Positions 43,037 to 52,669 are shown, counted from the first letter of the stretch. The stretch is DNA of 64,000 nucleotides from an uncultured Maricaulis sp. (GCF_947259345.1 NZ_CAMYLS010000013.1:1-64000), one strand, 5' to 3'. The notes: generated by a model from the letters alone, not told the origin. A program made the numbers and translations.

Positions 43037-44419
43037 ATGCAACTCGTCAGTGACGTCATTCTGGAAGACCAGCCGCAGGTCGAGCCGCGCTTCGGTGCGC
43101 GATATCCGCCCCTGGAGGGTTTTTCGCTTTGGGATCCGCAGGCCTGGACAAGCGGCCATCCGCACGACTTCTTCCGGCGCATGCGCGAGGAAGCGCCGGT
43201 CATGTGGCAAAGCGCGGACCCGCGGCGAGCGGGTTTTTGGTCGGTCAGCCGCTATGACGACATCAAGACCGTCGAACTGGCCCCGGAAATCTATTCCTCC
43301 GAACGCGGCAGCATCAATATGTTCGTTATGCCGCGGAAGGAATGGAAGCCGAAGAAACTGATCCCGGCCGCCTTCAATTCGATCATCAATCTGGATCAGC
43401 CACAGCACATGCAGATGCGAATCCAGCAAAAGGATTATTTCATCCCGCGCTTCGTGGCCGAGCTGGGCGAGCGCGTTGATGCCAAGATTGACAGCCTGCT
43501 CGACGAGATGGAACAACACGGCCCGGTGGTCGATTTCGTCAATCTCTTCTCCCAGGAATTGCCGCTCTTCACCCTGTGCGAAATGCTCGGAATCGACGAG
43601 GCGGACCGGCCGAAAATCATCCGCTGGATGCATTATCTGGAACTGGCCAACCAGTATTTCGTCAATCCTTGGACCCTGCTCTCGCGGCGCCCCTGGTTCC
43701 CGATCAAATTCTATCATTATGTCAACGAAATGTTCGCCTATGGCGAGCGCGTCATGGCCGATCGCCGGGTCAATCCGCGGAAGGATTTGATGACCGCGAT
43801 CGCCAATACCGAGATGGCCGGCAAACCGCTGCCGCAGGAATATCTCGACGGCTCCTGGCTGCTGATCATTTTCGCCGGCAATGACACGTCGCGAAACTCG
43901 CTTTCGGGAACGATCCGCCTGTTGACCGAGTTTCCGGATCAGCGGGAACGCGTTCTGGCCGACCGCTCGCTTATCCCGGCCCTGACCCATGAAGCGCTGC
44001 GCATGATCTCGCCGGTCCAGCACATGCGGCGCACGGCGATGGAGGATACCGAGCTGAACGGTCAGCGCATCGCGCGCGATGAGAAGGTCGTCCTCTGGTA
44101 TCCCGCCGCCAATCGCGACCCCGACATTTTCCCTGACCCCGATCGCTTCGACATCTCGCGCGAGAATATCGACAAGCACCTCGCCTTCGGTCACGGCCCC
44201 CACAAATGCCTGGGCAGCCGGATTGCCCAGATGCAGCTCCAGCGCGCCCTGACCAAGATATTGGAGCGCTTCCCGAACATCGCCTGGACCGGCCGGCAGA
44301 CCATCTCGCCAAACACGCTGGTCCATGCGATCTCAAGCTTGGAGGTCAATCTCTACGGCAAGGACGGCCAGCGCCCGACACAGGTCGCGGTTCCGTCAAC
44401 CCACAAGGCCGCCGACTGA
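43037..44419 (+). CDS. cytochrome P450
   Basis: 460 aa soluble bacterial P450. I-helix oxygen-binding motif A280-G-N-D-T284, the ExxR motif E319-A-L-R322, and the haem loop FGHGPHKC391LG with Cys391 as the iron ligand. It hydroxylates an unknown, probably hydrophobic compound using a ferredoxin partner that is not adjacent. The divergent SDR could oxidise the resulting alcohol. The DFR-like reductase 68 bp downstream is in the same direction. The palindrome at 42999-43009 may control it. Confidence 0.95.
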   Translation: MQLVSDVILEDQPQVEPRFGARYPPLEGFSLWDPQAWTSGHPHDFFRRMREEAPVMWQSADPRRAGFWSVSRYDDIKTVELAPEIYSSERGSINMFVMPRKEWKPKKLIPAAFNSIINLDQPQHMQMRIQQKDYFIPRFVAELGERVDAKIDSLLDEMEQHGPVVDFVNLFSQELPLFTLCEMLGIDEADRPKIIRWMHYLELANQYFVNPWTLLSRRPWFPIKFYHYVNEMFAYGERVMADRRVNPRKDLMTAIANTEMAGKPLPQEYLDGSWLLIIFAGNDTSRNSLSGTIRLLTEFPDQRERVLADRSLIPALTHEALRMISPVQHMRRTAMEDTELNGQRIARDEKVVLWYPAANRDPDIFPDPDRFDISRENIDKHLAFGHGPHKCLGSRIAQMQLQRALTKILERFPNIAWTGRQTISPNTLVHAISSLEVNLYGKDGQRPTQVAVPSTHKAAD

Positions 44420-44487
44420 GGCATCGAGAAGCTGGCGCTTTTCCGGGATCGGACTAGTTTGACGGTGAATTTAGCTTGAGGCGCATC

Positions 44488-45552
44488 ATGACCCAGATCA
44501 ATCCCGAGAGCCCCATCCTGGTGACCGGCGGGACCGGCTATCTGGCCGGTGTCATCATCGCCAAACTGCTGGAAAAGGGGCACCGGGTTCACACCACGGT
44601 GCGGGACCCGGACAATCGGGAAAAACTCAAATATCTTGATGAGATCGCCGCCAGCGCACCCGGCTCGATCCAGTATTTCAAGGCCAATCTGCTCGATGCA
44701 GACGCCTTTGCTCCGGCCATGGCCCATTGCGAGCTGGTCATCCACACCGCCTCGCCCTTCATCGCCCATGTCGAGGATCCACAGCGCGACCTCATCGATC
44801 CGGCCGTGCAGGGCACCCGCAATGTGCTGGCCGCGGTCAGCGCGACCGAGACCGTGAAACGTGTCGTTCTGACATCGAGCTGCGCAGCGATTTATGGCGA
44901 TAACAGTGATATCGCCGACATGCCCGAGGGGAAGCTCACCGAAGCGGTCTGGAATACAAGCTCCAGCCTGTCCCACCAGGCCTATTCCCTGTCCAAGACA
45001 TTGGCCGAGAAGGCCGCCTGGGAAATCGTAGAAGCTCAGTCGCGCTGGGACCTGGTCGCCATCAACCCGTCCTTCATTCTCGGCCCCGGTATCAACCCGG
45101 AAGCAAGCGGCGAAAGCTATGCCATCCTGACCCAGATCGGGGACGGGACGATGGCGGCGGGCATACCGGACTTCAAGGTCGGTGCCGTCGATGTTCGCGA
45201 GGTCGCCGCGGCCCACATCGCTGCCGGCTTCACACCGGAGGCGGAAGGGCGCCATATCCTGTCCGGCCACAACACCGGATTTGTCGAGATGAGCGCCCTG
45301 CTGCGCGCGCATTTCGGCTCTTCCTACAAGTTTGGCAAGTCCACCTTGCCCAAATTCCTGGTCTGGCTGGTCGGCCCAATGATCAATCCCGGCCTGACCC
45401 GCAAAATGGTCAGCCGCAATGTCGGCATCCCCTTCCTGGCCGATAACACCAAGAGCCGCACGGCGCTGGGCGTGACCTATCGGCCCCTGTCCGAGACCCT
45501 CACCGAGCACTTCCAGCAATTGATCGAGGCGGGTCGCATCAAACCGCGCTGA
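44488..45552 (+). CDS. NAD(P)-dependent epimerase/reductase, dihydroflavonol-4-reductase-like
   Basis: 354 aa from the ATG at 44488 (TGAGG upstream; a TTG 12 nt earlier is unlikely). Extended SDR with TGGTGYLAG (about residues 13-21) and the catalytic Y-S-L-S-K (about 169-173) after TSSCAAIYG. It reduces a ketone or aldehyde of an unknown substrate, in the style of dihydroflavonol/anthocyanidin or aldehyde reductases. It lies 68 bp after the P450 gene and may share its transcript. A strong stem-loop follows at 45584-45612. Confidence 0.92.
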   Translation: MTQINPESPILVTGGTGYLAGVIIAKLLEKGHRVHTTVRDPDNREKLKYLDEIAASAPGSIQYFKANLLDADAFAPAMAHCELVIHTASPFIAHVEDPQRDLIDPAVQGTRNVLAAVSATETVKRVVLTSSCAAIYGDNSDIADMPEGKLTEAVWNTSSSLSHQAYSLSKTLAEKAAWEIVEAQSRWDLVAINPSFILGPGINPEASGESYAILTQIGDGTMAAGIPDFKVGAVDVREVAAAHIAAGFTPEAEGRHILSGHNTGFVEMSALLRAHFGSSYKFGKSTLPKFLVWLVGPMINPGLTRKMVSRNVGIPFLADNTKSRTALGVTYRPLSETLTEHFQQLIEAGRIKPR

Positions 45553-45561
45553 CATCGTCCT

Positions 45562-45621
45562 CGGACACGGGTTTCAGACATGAGCAGCCGCGGACCTGAA
45601 GGCCGCGGCTGCGTCTGTCCG
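45562..45621. terminator. nested stem-loop between convergent genes
   Basis: A perfect 10-bp stem (GCAGCCGCGG/CCGCGGCTGC, arms 45584-45593 and 45603-45612) with a 9-nt loop lies inside an outer CGGACA/TGTCCG pair (45562-45567/45616-45621). It sits between the convergent reductase (stop 45552) and RTX genes (stop 45654). No T-tract; a bidirectional, weakly intrinsic terminator is likely. Confidence 0.55.
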
Positions 45622-45653
45622 ATGATCATTGGCGATCGGCCGGAGGGATTGCG

Positions 45654-47033
45654 TCAGGCCAGCGCGAAGTCGTCGGTCGGGACGTAAATCGGTTCCTGGG
45701 TCTGGAAGTCCTTGGCGAGCGGCGCGTCATCGGCTCCGCCGACCACGGTGAGACTGTCCGATGTTGTCCAGCGATAGGTCACGTCCTCGCCGTTGATCTC
45801 GACCTCCGCGTCGGACAGTGAATATCCCTGCAATTCAAGTTCATCGGCAGCCGACATATCGAGGATGATGTCATTGCCACCATTGAAGATGAACAAATCA
45901 CCGCCCCGGCCTCCAATCAGGACATCGTCGCCGGCACCGCCATCAAGCACATCGCTCGAACGTCCTCCGTCCAGGAGGTCATTTCCGTCGCCGCCCAGCA
46001 AGGTATCGCGGCCATGGCCCGCAATCAGTGTATCATTGCCGTCGCCGCCGTCGATCACGCCATTGGTGCGGCCGTTGCCAACAGCCTGGTAGACGTCATC
46101 GCCACCGCCGAACTCGATGCCGCCATCAATCACCCCGGCATTCTCGACAACCTCGACATAGTCACTGCCTCGGATACCGACCTCACCGGAAATCCGGCCA
46201 TGATGCTCATTGATGATCGTATTGGTGGTATCGGCGGGCGGAGGCGGAAAGCCAAAGACGGCCAGGCCGGCGCCCGGATCGACTTCAATGCCGGCATCAT
46301 GATCGGATGAGATCCGCCCCGAATTGGTCACGACAGCACCGTCCCAATTGAGATAGATACCGGCCGCCGAGCCCTCATTGCCGGGCACAGACGGCAAGGC
46401 CTCGCCTGTCGCTTCGATCACGCCGGTATTGGTAATCTGGGACGCCCCCGCCGCATAAATGCCGGAAGACCCATCGCCACCACTGATGATCGACCCCGTG
46501 TTCACGACCTCACCATCGCCCGAGAAGATTCCCGTCGAATAAGCGCCACTGGTCGAGATTTCGCCGTCATTGACGACGCTGTCGCTTCGCACGGCGAAGA
46601 CAGCCGCCGCAGAGTCGCCATTCATCTCGATCGATCCACGCGCCGCGATCGCGCCATGTGCGTCCGGCTGATTGAGGACGAGGCCGTTGGAACCGTCGCC
46701 GTCCAGGACGAGCTCGCCGCTCAGGCTGATCAGCCCGTCGCGGACCGAAGCGCCAACCGAATTGGCGCCTGCGAGGTTGATGAAGCCCTCGATATCGACC
46801 GAGGTATCCGCGCCAACACTCAGAATACCGACATCGCCATCGCGGTCGCTTTCAATGCCGGCACCCGCTTCAAGGGTGACGGAGCTGCCATCTCCCACTG
46901 ACAGAATCCCGCCCGGCTGATCTCCCCCTTCAAGCTCGATGCGCTGACCGGTCTGCAGGACGATCGCGTCGCCCGGCGTAAAGGATGCAATCGGATCAAC
47001 GAACTCGATATCGTGCTTCTTCCCGCGTTTCAT
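45654..47033 (-). CDS. RTX-type calcium-binding secreted protein
   Basis: 459 aa. The N-terminal 320 residues repeat short Gly/Asp/Ser-rich beta strands with INN-like 'VVNTGSI', 'ITNTGVI', 'VTNSGRI', 'VVENAGVI' cores, as in right-handed beta-helix or autotransporter-passenger-like repeats. Residues 326-385 carry RTX nonapeptides (GGDGNDTL, GGDGNDLLDGG, GGAGDDVL), which bind Ca2+ outside the cell. No N-terminal signal peptide: such proteins leave by a type I secretion system through a C-terminal signal; no ABC exporter is in the window. It is divergent from a membrane-anchored regulator. The role is unknown, perhaps adhesion or surface-layer function. Confidence 0.88.
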   Translation of the reverse strand: MKRGKKHDIEFVDPIASFTPGDAIVLQTGQRIELEGGDQPGGILSVGDGSSVTLEAGAGIESDRDGDVGILSVGADTSVDIEGFINLAGANSVGASVRDGLISLSGELVLDGDGSNGLVLNQPDAHGAIAARGSIEMNGDSAAAVFAVRSDSVVNDGEISTSGAYSTGIFSGDGEVVNTGSIISGGDGSSGIYAAGASQITNTGVIEATGEALPSVPGNEGSAAGIYLNWDGAVVTNSGRISSDHDAGIEVDPGAGLAVFGFPPPPADTTNTIINEHHGRISGEVGIRGSDYVEVVENAGVIDGGIEFGGGDDVYQAVGNGRTNGVIDGGDGNDTLIAGHGRDTLLGGDGNDLLDGGRSSDVLDGGAGDDVLIGGRGGDLFIFNGGNDIILDMSAADELELQGYSLSDAEVEINGEDVTYRWTTSDSLTVVGGADDAPLAKDFQTQEPIYVPTDDFALA

Positions 47034-47191
47034 GACTCAACTCCCAGATAAGTCGCCGCGACGAGCCCTCCCCGCCGCAACTGCCGGGCCGACCCTGGTC
47101 CACAAGCGGTCTGAGGGTCCCGAGCGAAACCTGATAATTTTCTGAGAATGATCGCGCGGGAAATATGGCCCACCCGCTTCGATTGCGGTAA

Positions 47192-49177
47192 GTGCTTGTT
47201 GGAAAAGAGTGTGGGGCCCACGTGTCAAGACAAACCAAGGCGGACCCGAGCGTGCGCAATCCCGCGCGCCTACTTGTCAGTGACGAGTTGACACTCGACC
47301 TCACGAATCAGACAGCGCAGCTGAGGGGCAATGATCTTCCACTCCGCCCCACCCCCTTCAAACTGCTCGCGCTCCTGATGGAGCAGGCGGAAACCGTCGT
47401 CACGAAGGCAGATATATTTGCGGCAATCTGGCCCGATGTCACAGTCGGCGACGACGTCCTGACGACAGCGATCCGCGATATACGCCGCGCCCTGAATGAC
47501 GATGCTCGCGCTCCGGTCTACATTCGCACGCTGTCACGTCGCGGCTACATGTTTCAGCGTCCGGTCGTCCACGCCGACAGACCGGTTCGGCCAGAGACGG
47601 CCAGTACCGCGGTCACCGAACCGCCCGGCGCCACACCCGGCGCACGATCGCGTCTCGGTCTGATCATCGCAAGCGCGGCAATTTTCGGCGCGCTGGTCAT
47701 AGCGCTGTTGCTTTGGCGCGACCCGCGACCGCCGAACACCGTCATGGCGCAATTGCAGATATCCGACGCCGAAGCGGCCCGCCTTGACGCATTGGCTCCC
47801 GGCTTTCGATCTGCCGTCACGCCCTCGTACCTGCAGGGACATTCCCTGGTCGGACCAGATGTGCGCGGCGTCGACCTGCGTCTGGAAATAGACGCCCGTA
47901 CAGACACACCACAGCCCCGCCTGGGCCTGGCGGTTCGATACGTCGATCAGTCGGCCGCCTTGTATGAAACCGACCTCCCGATCATCGAACAGGACGGCAC
48001 TCGCCTCGCCGCCAGCGTCGCGACCTTCGCGGACAACCTGCTGCAATGCACGGAAGATCTGCTCGGCGGCATGCGGCCGGAACGCGGGCGGGACCCCCGT
48101 CTGCTCAGCCTGGTCATGATGTTGTGCGACACGACGCGCGTGGCCGGCGGCCCAGGCGCCGATATCGACGCCTCGGAGGCCCTGTTGGCCGCCTATCCGG
48201 ACGCCACGGACATCCAGGCGCTGCACGGGCTGATGCTGGCCAGCCGAACCAGCCGCTATATTTATGCCCGAAATGACCTGCGCGAAGATGCTATCCTGGA
48301 AAACGCAGCCTCGCTTCTGGCAAACGCGTCCGAGGCGGATCGGGCCTCGGCGGTGGTCGAGATGGCTGAGCGTATGCTGCAGGCCCGATCCGCACCGCTT
48401 TCCGAACGCGAAGCGCTGCTCGCGACGGCCGACACCAGGCACTGGCTTTCCTTGCGACCACTGGCCTGGCGGATCGGGCTGTTGCGCATGACCGGGCGGC
48501 TCGCCGACGCCGAATACCTGTTATCGGAGGCGCTGGATGACTGGCCGGCCCATCCCGGTCTCCATATCCAGCTTGCCCTGACGCGGGCGATGCGAGGCGA
48601 CCACGCCCGATCCCGCGCCGCGCTGGTGGCAGCTCGCGAGCTCATGCCGGAAAATCCATCCATCGCGATCAGTCAATCCATTCTTGCCCAGTTCTATGGC
48701 GATGAAGCGCGGGCCCGCGAGGTCGGGTTGAACGGCGTACCGCCCCACATTCGGGTGTGTGCAGAGACTTTTGTCGCGGCGCGTTTCGACCCGTCAATTC
48801 CGCTTGAAGGCGCCTGCGACGGTCTGGACCCCACACAGTATGCCCGCATGCTGGCCAGTCTCGGAGCGACCGCCGACGCCATCGACCTGATGGAGCAATT
48901 CGACCCTTCGGCGTCGGGCCTGGCGATCATCCTGCACTATCCGGAATTTCTCGAGGCGTGGCACTCACCGCGCATGTGGGCCATTGCCCGCAATTTCGGG
49001 CTTGTTGATTATTGGCGTGACACCGGAATCCGGCCGGACATGTGTTTTCGCGACGCGCTCAGACCCGTCTGCAGCCGCGAGCTGGAACAGACCGGCGCGG
49101 CACCGGAACCAAACCGCCTCGAACCGGCCGGCATCGAGGAAAACGAGGACTTCCCCAGCACATCAGATTCCGGTTAG
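47192..49177 (+). CDS. membrane-anchored CadC-like winged-helix regulator with large periplasmic domain
   Basis: 661 aa if the GTG at 47192 is used (a second GTG at 47222 would trim ten residues; neither has a strong ribosome site). An OmpR/CadC-type winged-helix DNA-binding domain (about residues 27-124, with TTAIRDIRRAL recognition region and R-G-Y-M wing end) is followed by one transmembrane helix (155-175) and a roughly 480-residue helical, TPR-like periplasmic region. This ToxR/CadC architecture binds DNA directly from the membrane after sensing an envelope signal. The promoter region of the divergent RTX gene lies 158 bp away and is the obvious target. Confidence 0.85.
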   Translation: MLVGKECGAHVSRQTKADPSVRNPARLLVSDELTLDLTNQTAQLRGNDLPLRPTPFKLLALLMEQAETVVTKADIFAAIWPDVTVGDDVLTTAIRDIRRALNDDARAPVYIRTLSRRGYMFQRPVVHADRPVRPETASTAVTEPPGATPGARSRLGLIIASAAIFGALVIALLLWRDPRPPNTVMAQLQISDAEAARLDALAPGFRSAVTPSYLQGHSLVGPDVRGVDLRLEIDARTDTPQPRLGLAVRYVDQSAALYETDLPIIEQDGTRLAASVATFADNLLQCTEDLLGGMRPERGRDPRLLSLVMMLCDTTRVAGGPGADIDASEALLAAYPDATDIQALHGLMLASRTSRYIYARNDLREDAILENAASLLANASEADRASAVVEMAERMLQARSAPLSEREALLATADTRHWLSLRPLAWRIGLLRMTGRLADAEYLLSEALDDWPAHPGLHIQLALTRAMRGDHARSRAALVAARELMPENPSIAISQSILAQFYGDEARAREVGLNGVPPHIRVCAETFVAARFDPSIPLEGACDGLDPTQYARMLASLGATADAIDLMEQFDPSASGLAIILHYPEFLEAWHSPRMWAIARNFGLVDYWRDTGIRPDMCFRDALRPVCSRELEQTGAAPEPNRLEPAGIEENEDFPSTSDSG

Positions 49178-49208
49178 CTCGGACTGATCACGACTGGAGG
49201 GGGATGGT

Positions 49209-50261
49209 ATGCGCCATTATCTTATCGGACTGGCCGGCCTGGCCGCGGTCTTTGGCCTGGCGGCCTACGGGCCGGGCTCCCTGGACGCCATGCATTTTGC
49301 ACCACCTGCGCCCGACCCGGCCCTGGCCGCACGCTTCGAGATCGAGCGAATGCCAGTCCGGACGGAGCGACCGGACTTTCACGGCGCCGAAGACCTTGAA
49401 CCCGGCCCGGACGGCCGTCTCTACGCGTCTCTGGCTGATGGGCGCATCATGGCGCGCTCCCGGGACGGTAACTGGCAGGAAGTGGGCAATACCGGCGGTC
49501 GCCCACTTGGACTGAGCTTCGGACCGGATGGGCGGCTTTATGTGGCGGATGCTCTCATGGGGTTATTGGCCCAGAGCCCGACCGGCTGGGATGTCTGGCT
49601 CGCCGCGGCGCCAAATGGCGGGCCGCTGGTCTTTGCCGATGATCTCACCGTGCTCGAAGACGGCCGCATCATCCTGACCGATGCCTCGCTGCGACATGCT
49701 TATGGCCATCACATGATGTCATTCCTCGAAGCTGAACAGACCGGCCGCATCCTGTCCGTCACGGCACCGCAGGAATTCACCGTGCTGGCGGACGGGCTCG
49801 GCTTCATCAATGGGGTGGATCACGACCCCGCCACCGGGCAGGTCTTTATCAACGAGACTTGGGCCGGGCAGATCTGGACGCTGAATCCGGACAGTGCCGA
49901 ACTCACCCTTCTCATCGACGGCCTGCCCGGTTATCCCGACAATCTGGAATTCGACACGGAAACCGGCCTGATCTGGAGCGCCATGCCCTCGCTTCGATCC
50001 GAGGAGCTGGAAGCCCTGCATCCCCGCCCCCTGCTCAAGCGGCTGGTCTGGCGCTGGCTGCAGATCGCCGGCCTGCCGCCCCTGCCCGAACGCCCGGCCA
50101 TGGCGATTGCGCTCACGCCAGAGGGCGAGACCGTTCACACCCTGCGCGGGCAGATCGAGGATGCCGATGGCATCACCACTGTACTGGTCTGGAATGACGA
50201 ATTGTGGACAGCGGGCCTCGCGCGTGACGGAATCACGGTGTTCGGCACGCTTGGCGATTAG
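49209..50261 (+). CDS. SMP-30/strictosidine-synthase-like beta-propeller protein
   Basis: 350 aa with an N-terminal hydrophobic segment (residues 4-21, anchor or signal) and a beta-propeller with repeated GPDGRLY-type strands (EPGPDGRLYAS, FGPDGRLYVAD, FADDLTVLEDGRIILTDAS, YPDNLEFDTETGLIW). The pattern fits the SMP-30/gluconolactonase and strictosidine synthase-like/APMAP superfamily, which hydrolyse lactones or esters. The substrate is unknown. It stands 31 bp after the CadC-like gene and may be co-transcribed. Confidence 0.85.
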   Translation: MRHYLIGLAGLAAVFGLAAYGPGSLDAMHFAPPAPDPALAARFEIERMPVRTERPDFHGAEDLEPGPDGRLYASLADGRIMARSRDGNWQEVGNTGGRPLGLSFGPDGRLYVADALMGLLAQSPTGWDVWLAAAPNGGPLVFADDLTVLEDGRIILTDASLRHAYGHHMMSFLEAEQTGRILSVTAPQEFTVLADGLGFINGVDHDPATGQVFINETWAGQIWTLNPDSAELTLLIDGLPGYPDNLEFDTETGLIWSAMPSLRSEELEALHPRPLLKRLVWRWLQIAGLPPLPERPAMAIALTPEGETVHTLRGQIEDADGITTVLVWNDELWTAGLARDGITVFGTLGD

Positions 50262-50282
50262 GCCGCACCGCAAATAACACAG

Positions 50283-50301
50283 CTGCATGCGCGGCATGCA
50301 G
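50283..50301. promoter_or_regulatory. perfect palindrome CTGCATGC-GCG-GCATGCAG
   Basis: Eight-base arms around a three-base centre lie 22 bp after the SMP-30-like stop and 76 bp before the alpha/beta hydrolase start. There is no T-tract. It may be an operator for the downstream hydrolase-crotonase pair or a weak hairpin end. Confidence 0.35.
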
Positions 50302-50376
50302 ACAAGTCTGCTCACGCTGGTCGAACCGGATCGCGGCTGCGCCTAGCTTGGGCAGATCAAGCATCGGAGTCGCGGT

Positions 50377-51264
50377 ATGAACAAGACGAGCGATGACAGC
50401 GCCAGCCCGATCCGGTTTCGGCACACGCTGCCGGACGGAGAGATGGGCGGCCTCGCCTGGCCTGGTCCCGGCAAGCCCCGCCTCGTCTTCATTCATGCCA
50501 ACGGTTTCTGCGCGGGCGCGTATCGGCAAATGCTCGGCCGCTTGTCTCCCTTCTTCGACATCCTCGCACCCGATCTTCGCGGGCACGGGACGACGCGGCT
50601 GCCAGCAGAGCCCGAACACCACCACAGCTGGGAGATTTATGCCGGCGACATGACCCGCTGGGTAAACACACTGGCCCCGGCACCGGAGTTCTTCGCCGGG
50701 CATTCCATGGGCGCCATAATCTCACTGCTCGCGGCGAGCCGACTGCCCAGGCCCGTTTCCCTCGCCCTTGTCGAGCCGGTTATCCTGCCACCACTCGTCT
50801 ATCTGATGGCGCGCGGCCCGTGGAAAGGCCTGATGCGGGGCCGGATCGGTATCGCCAAGGCGGCCCGCAAACGCTTCGATGGCTGGGCAGAGAGATCCGA
50901 CGCCGCGAGGCGCTATGCGCGCCATCGCACATTCCGAAACTGGGCACCGGGAGTTCTGGACGATTACCTTGAGGACGGGCTGAACCAGACCGACACAGGC
51001 GAGATACGTCTGTCTTGCAACCCATACTGGGAGGCGGCCAATTACGAGGCTCAAGGGCATGACATTGGCGCCGCGTTGCAAAGGCAGACCGGACCGCTCA
51101 GCGTGCTGAAGGCGGAACAGGGCTCGACCATTGTCAATCCACGGGCCCTGACGGGTCGAGGCTTCGGCATCGATTTGATGACCGGTGCCGGGCATCTGGC
51201 ACCGATGGAGGCCCCGGAGCGGGTCGCCGACTGGATTGCCGGAAAATTGATATGCCGGGTCTGA
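50377..51264 (+). CDS. alpha/beta hydrolase
   Basis: 295 aa. Nucleophile elbow F-A-G-H-S110-M-G-A, oxyanion strand FIHANGF near residue 38-44, and the late catalytic His in GAGHLAPMEAPE near residue 278. Family members act as esterases, lipases, epoxide hydrolases or thioesterases; the substrate cannot be read. The next gene, a crotonase, begins 20 bp downstream with a perfect ribosome site, so the pair may form one acyl-ester/acyl-CoA step. Confidence 0.9.
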   Translation: MNKTSDDSASPIRFRHTLPDGEMGGLAWPGPGKPRLVFIHANGFCAGAYRQMLGRLSPFFDILAPDLRGHGTTRLPAEPEHHHSWEIYAGDMTRWVNTLAPAPEFFAGHSMGAIISLLAASRLPRPVSLALVEPVILPPLVYLMARGPWKGLMRGRIGIAKAARKRFDGWAERSDAARRYARHRTFRNWAPGVLDDYLEDGLNQTDTGEIRLSCNPYWEAANYEAQGHDIGAALQRQTGPLSVLKAEQGSTIVNPRALTGRGFGIDLMTGAGHLAPMEAPERVADWIAGKLICRV

Positions 51265-51284
51265 TCAGATTGGAGGAGATCGAC

Positions 51285-52094
51285 ATGACACAGGAAGAAC
51301 GTTTCGCCGATCGGGTCGTCGTCACGATTTCCGGTCATGTGGCCGAGGTCCGGCTGGATCGGCCGGACAAACTCAATGCCATCGACCCGGCCATGTTCGA
51401 AGGTCTGCTGCAAGCGGGCCAATTCCTCTCCGAACAGGACCGGGTGCGCGCCGTCGTGCTGAGCGGCGAAGGCCGCATGTTTTGTGCCGGGCTGGACTTT
51501 GCGAGCTTCGCGGCCATGGCGGGTGACGCAGCGGCGATGGAGCCACTGGAAACGCGGACCCATGGCTTGAGCAATCGACCCCAGCATGCCTGTTTGCAAT
51601 GGCGAGAGCTGCCCATGCCTGTGATTGCTGCCATTCAGGGCGGCGCACTGGGTGGAGGACTGCAAATCGCCCTGGGCGCAGACATCCGCCTTGTGACACC
51701 GGATGCCCGCCTGGCCATCGCCGAGATTCGTTGGGGCCTCGTACCCGACATGGGTGGCTGTGTCGTCTTGCCGGGCCTGATGCGCGATGACCGGATTCGC
51801 GATCTGACCTATTCCGGTCGCGATGTGACAGGCGACGAGGCTGTTCGTCTGGGCCTCGCCACCCGTGTCGAAGCGGATCCGCGCGCCGCCGCCCTGGACA
51901 TGGCTCGCGCGATTGCCGGGCGCAGCCCGTCCGCGATGCAGGCGAGCAAGCGGCTCCTCAATCAGGCCGCGTCGGATGATACCGCCGCGGTCCTCCTCGC
52001 GGAGTCGCGCGAGCAGGCCGCCTTGATGGGCGGATCGCACCAGGTGGAAGCCGTCATGGCCCAGATGGAAAAGCGTCCGCCGATCTTTGACTGA
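51285..52094 (+). CDS. enoyl-CoA hydratase/isomerase (crotonase family)
   Basis: 269 aa from the ATG at 51285, with GGAGGAG 7 nt upstream. CoA/oxyanion motifs R-P-D-K-L-N-A, F-C-A-G-L-D-F (about residues 66-72) and GGALGGGLQIAL (about 125-136). Of the two catalytic Glu residues of canonical hydratases, the first position (CEL in the type enzyme) reads L-Q here, while the second (AEIRWGLVP) is kept, so a hydratase, isomerase or other crotonase reaction is possible. It follows the alpha/beta hydrolase in the same direction. Confidence 0.88.
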   Translation: MTQEERFADRVVVTISGHVAEVRLDRPDKLNAIDPAMFEGLLQAGQFLSEQDRVRAVVLSGEGRMFCAGLDFASFAAMAGDAAAMEPLETRTHGLSNRPQHACLQWRELPMPVIAAIQGGALGGGLQIALGADIRLVTPDARLAIAEIRWGLVPDMGGCVVLPGLMRDDRIRDLTYSGRDVTGDEAVRLGLATRVEADPRAAALDMARAIAGRSPSAMQASKRLLNQAASDDTAAVLLAESREQAALMGGSHQVEAVMAQMEKRPPIFD

Positions 52095-52200
52095 CACATT
52101 GCGGGTCGCGCCGCTCAAGTGGAGGCACTGTCTTTCCGAACCGCGCGGTAATCGCGCCGCAAAGGCTTCCCATATGACAGCTCACGAAAGCGAGGCTGTC

Positions 52201-52347
52201 ATGCGATTTCTCGGTATAATCCTGTCCCTTCTGATCCTGGCCGGCACCGGCGTGCTTGTCTGGCAGGATGGTTTGCGTGGCGATGAGCTGGTTGTGCGCC
52301 CTGCCCCGGCCATCGATAGTTCCGACCCCACCCGATCCCGGGCGTGA
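52201..52347 (+). CDS. 48-aa single-pass membrane peptide
   Basis: A short reading frame starts at 52201 with GCGAGG upstream (an in-frame ATG 27 nt earlier is an alternative). Residues 2-20 are a hydrophobic helix (RFLGIILSLLILAGTGVLVW), followed by a short hydrophilic tail rich in Asp, Arg and Pro. It ends 19 bp before a GNAT gene with a strong ribosome site. No family is recognised. The codon use fits a gene, but its small size keeps confidence moderate. Confidence 0.55.
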   Translation: MRFLGIILSLLILAGTGVLVWQDGLRGDELVVRPAPAIDSSDPTRSRA

Positions 52348-52366
52348 GCGCGAAGGAGACCCACCA

Positions 52367-52669
52367 ATGACCATCACGATCACCCGCGAGGAAGACGGCG
52401 CAAAAGGGCGCTTCATTGCACATGTCGAAGGCCAGTCAGAGACGGGCGAAATGACCTGGTCGCGTCTCTCATCCAGCCGCGTCATCGTTGATCATACAGG
52501 TGTGCCAGATAGTCTGCGCGGGATGGGCGTCGGCGCAGCGCTTGCCCGTCACGTCGTCGAAACCGCGCGGGCCGAGGGCTTTACGATTCTGCCCCTTTGT
52601 CCGTTTCTGAAAGCTCAGGCTGAACGCCATTCGGATTGGTCAGACGTGATCGAGCTAATTGGACGCTGA
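52367..52669 (+). CDS. GNAT-like N-acetyltransferase (GCN5-related, CG family)
   Basis: 100 aa from the ATG at 52367 with AAGGAG upstream. The short acetyltransferase layout of the Acetyltransf_CG group: DHTGVPDSLRGMGVGAALARHVVETA (acetyl-CoA binding, R/Q-G-x-G-x-G/A) and the characteristic LPLCPFLKAQ segment. It acetylates an unknown small molecule or protein. Downstream, the PKHD dioxygenase is convergent, ending 14 bp past this gene. Confidence 0.88.
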   Translation: MTITITREEDGAKGRFIAHVEGQSETGEMTWSRLSSSRVIVDHTGVPDSLRGMGVGAALARHVVETARAEGFTILPLCPFLKAQAERHSDWSDVIELIGR

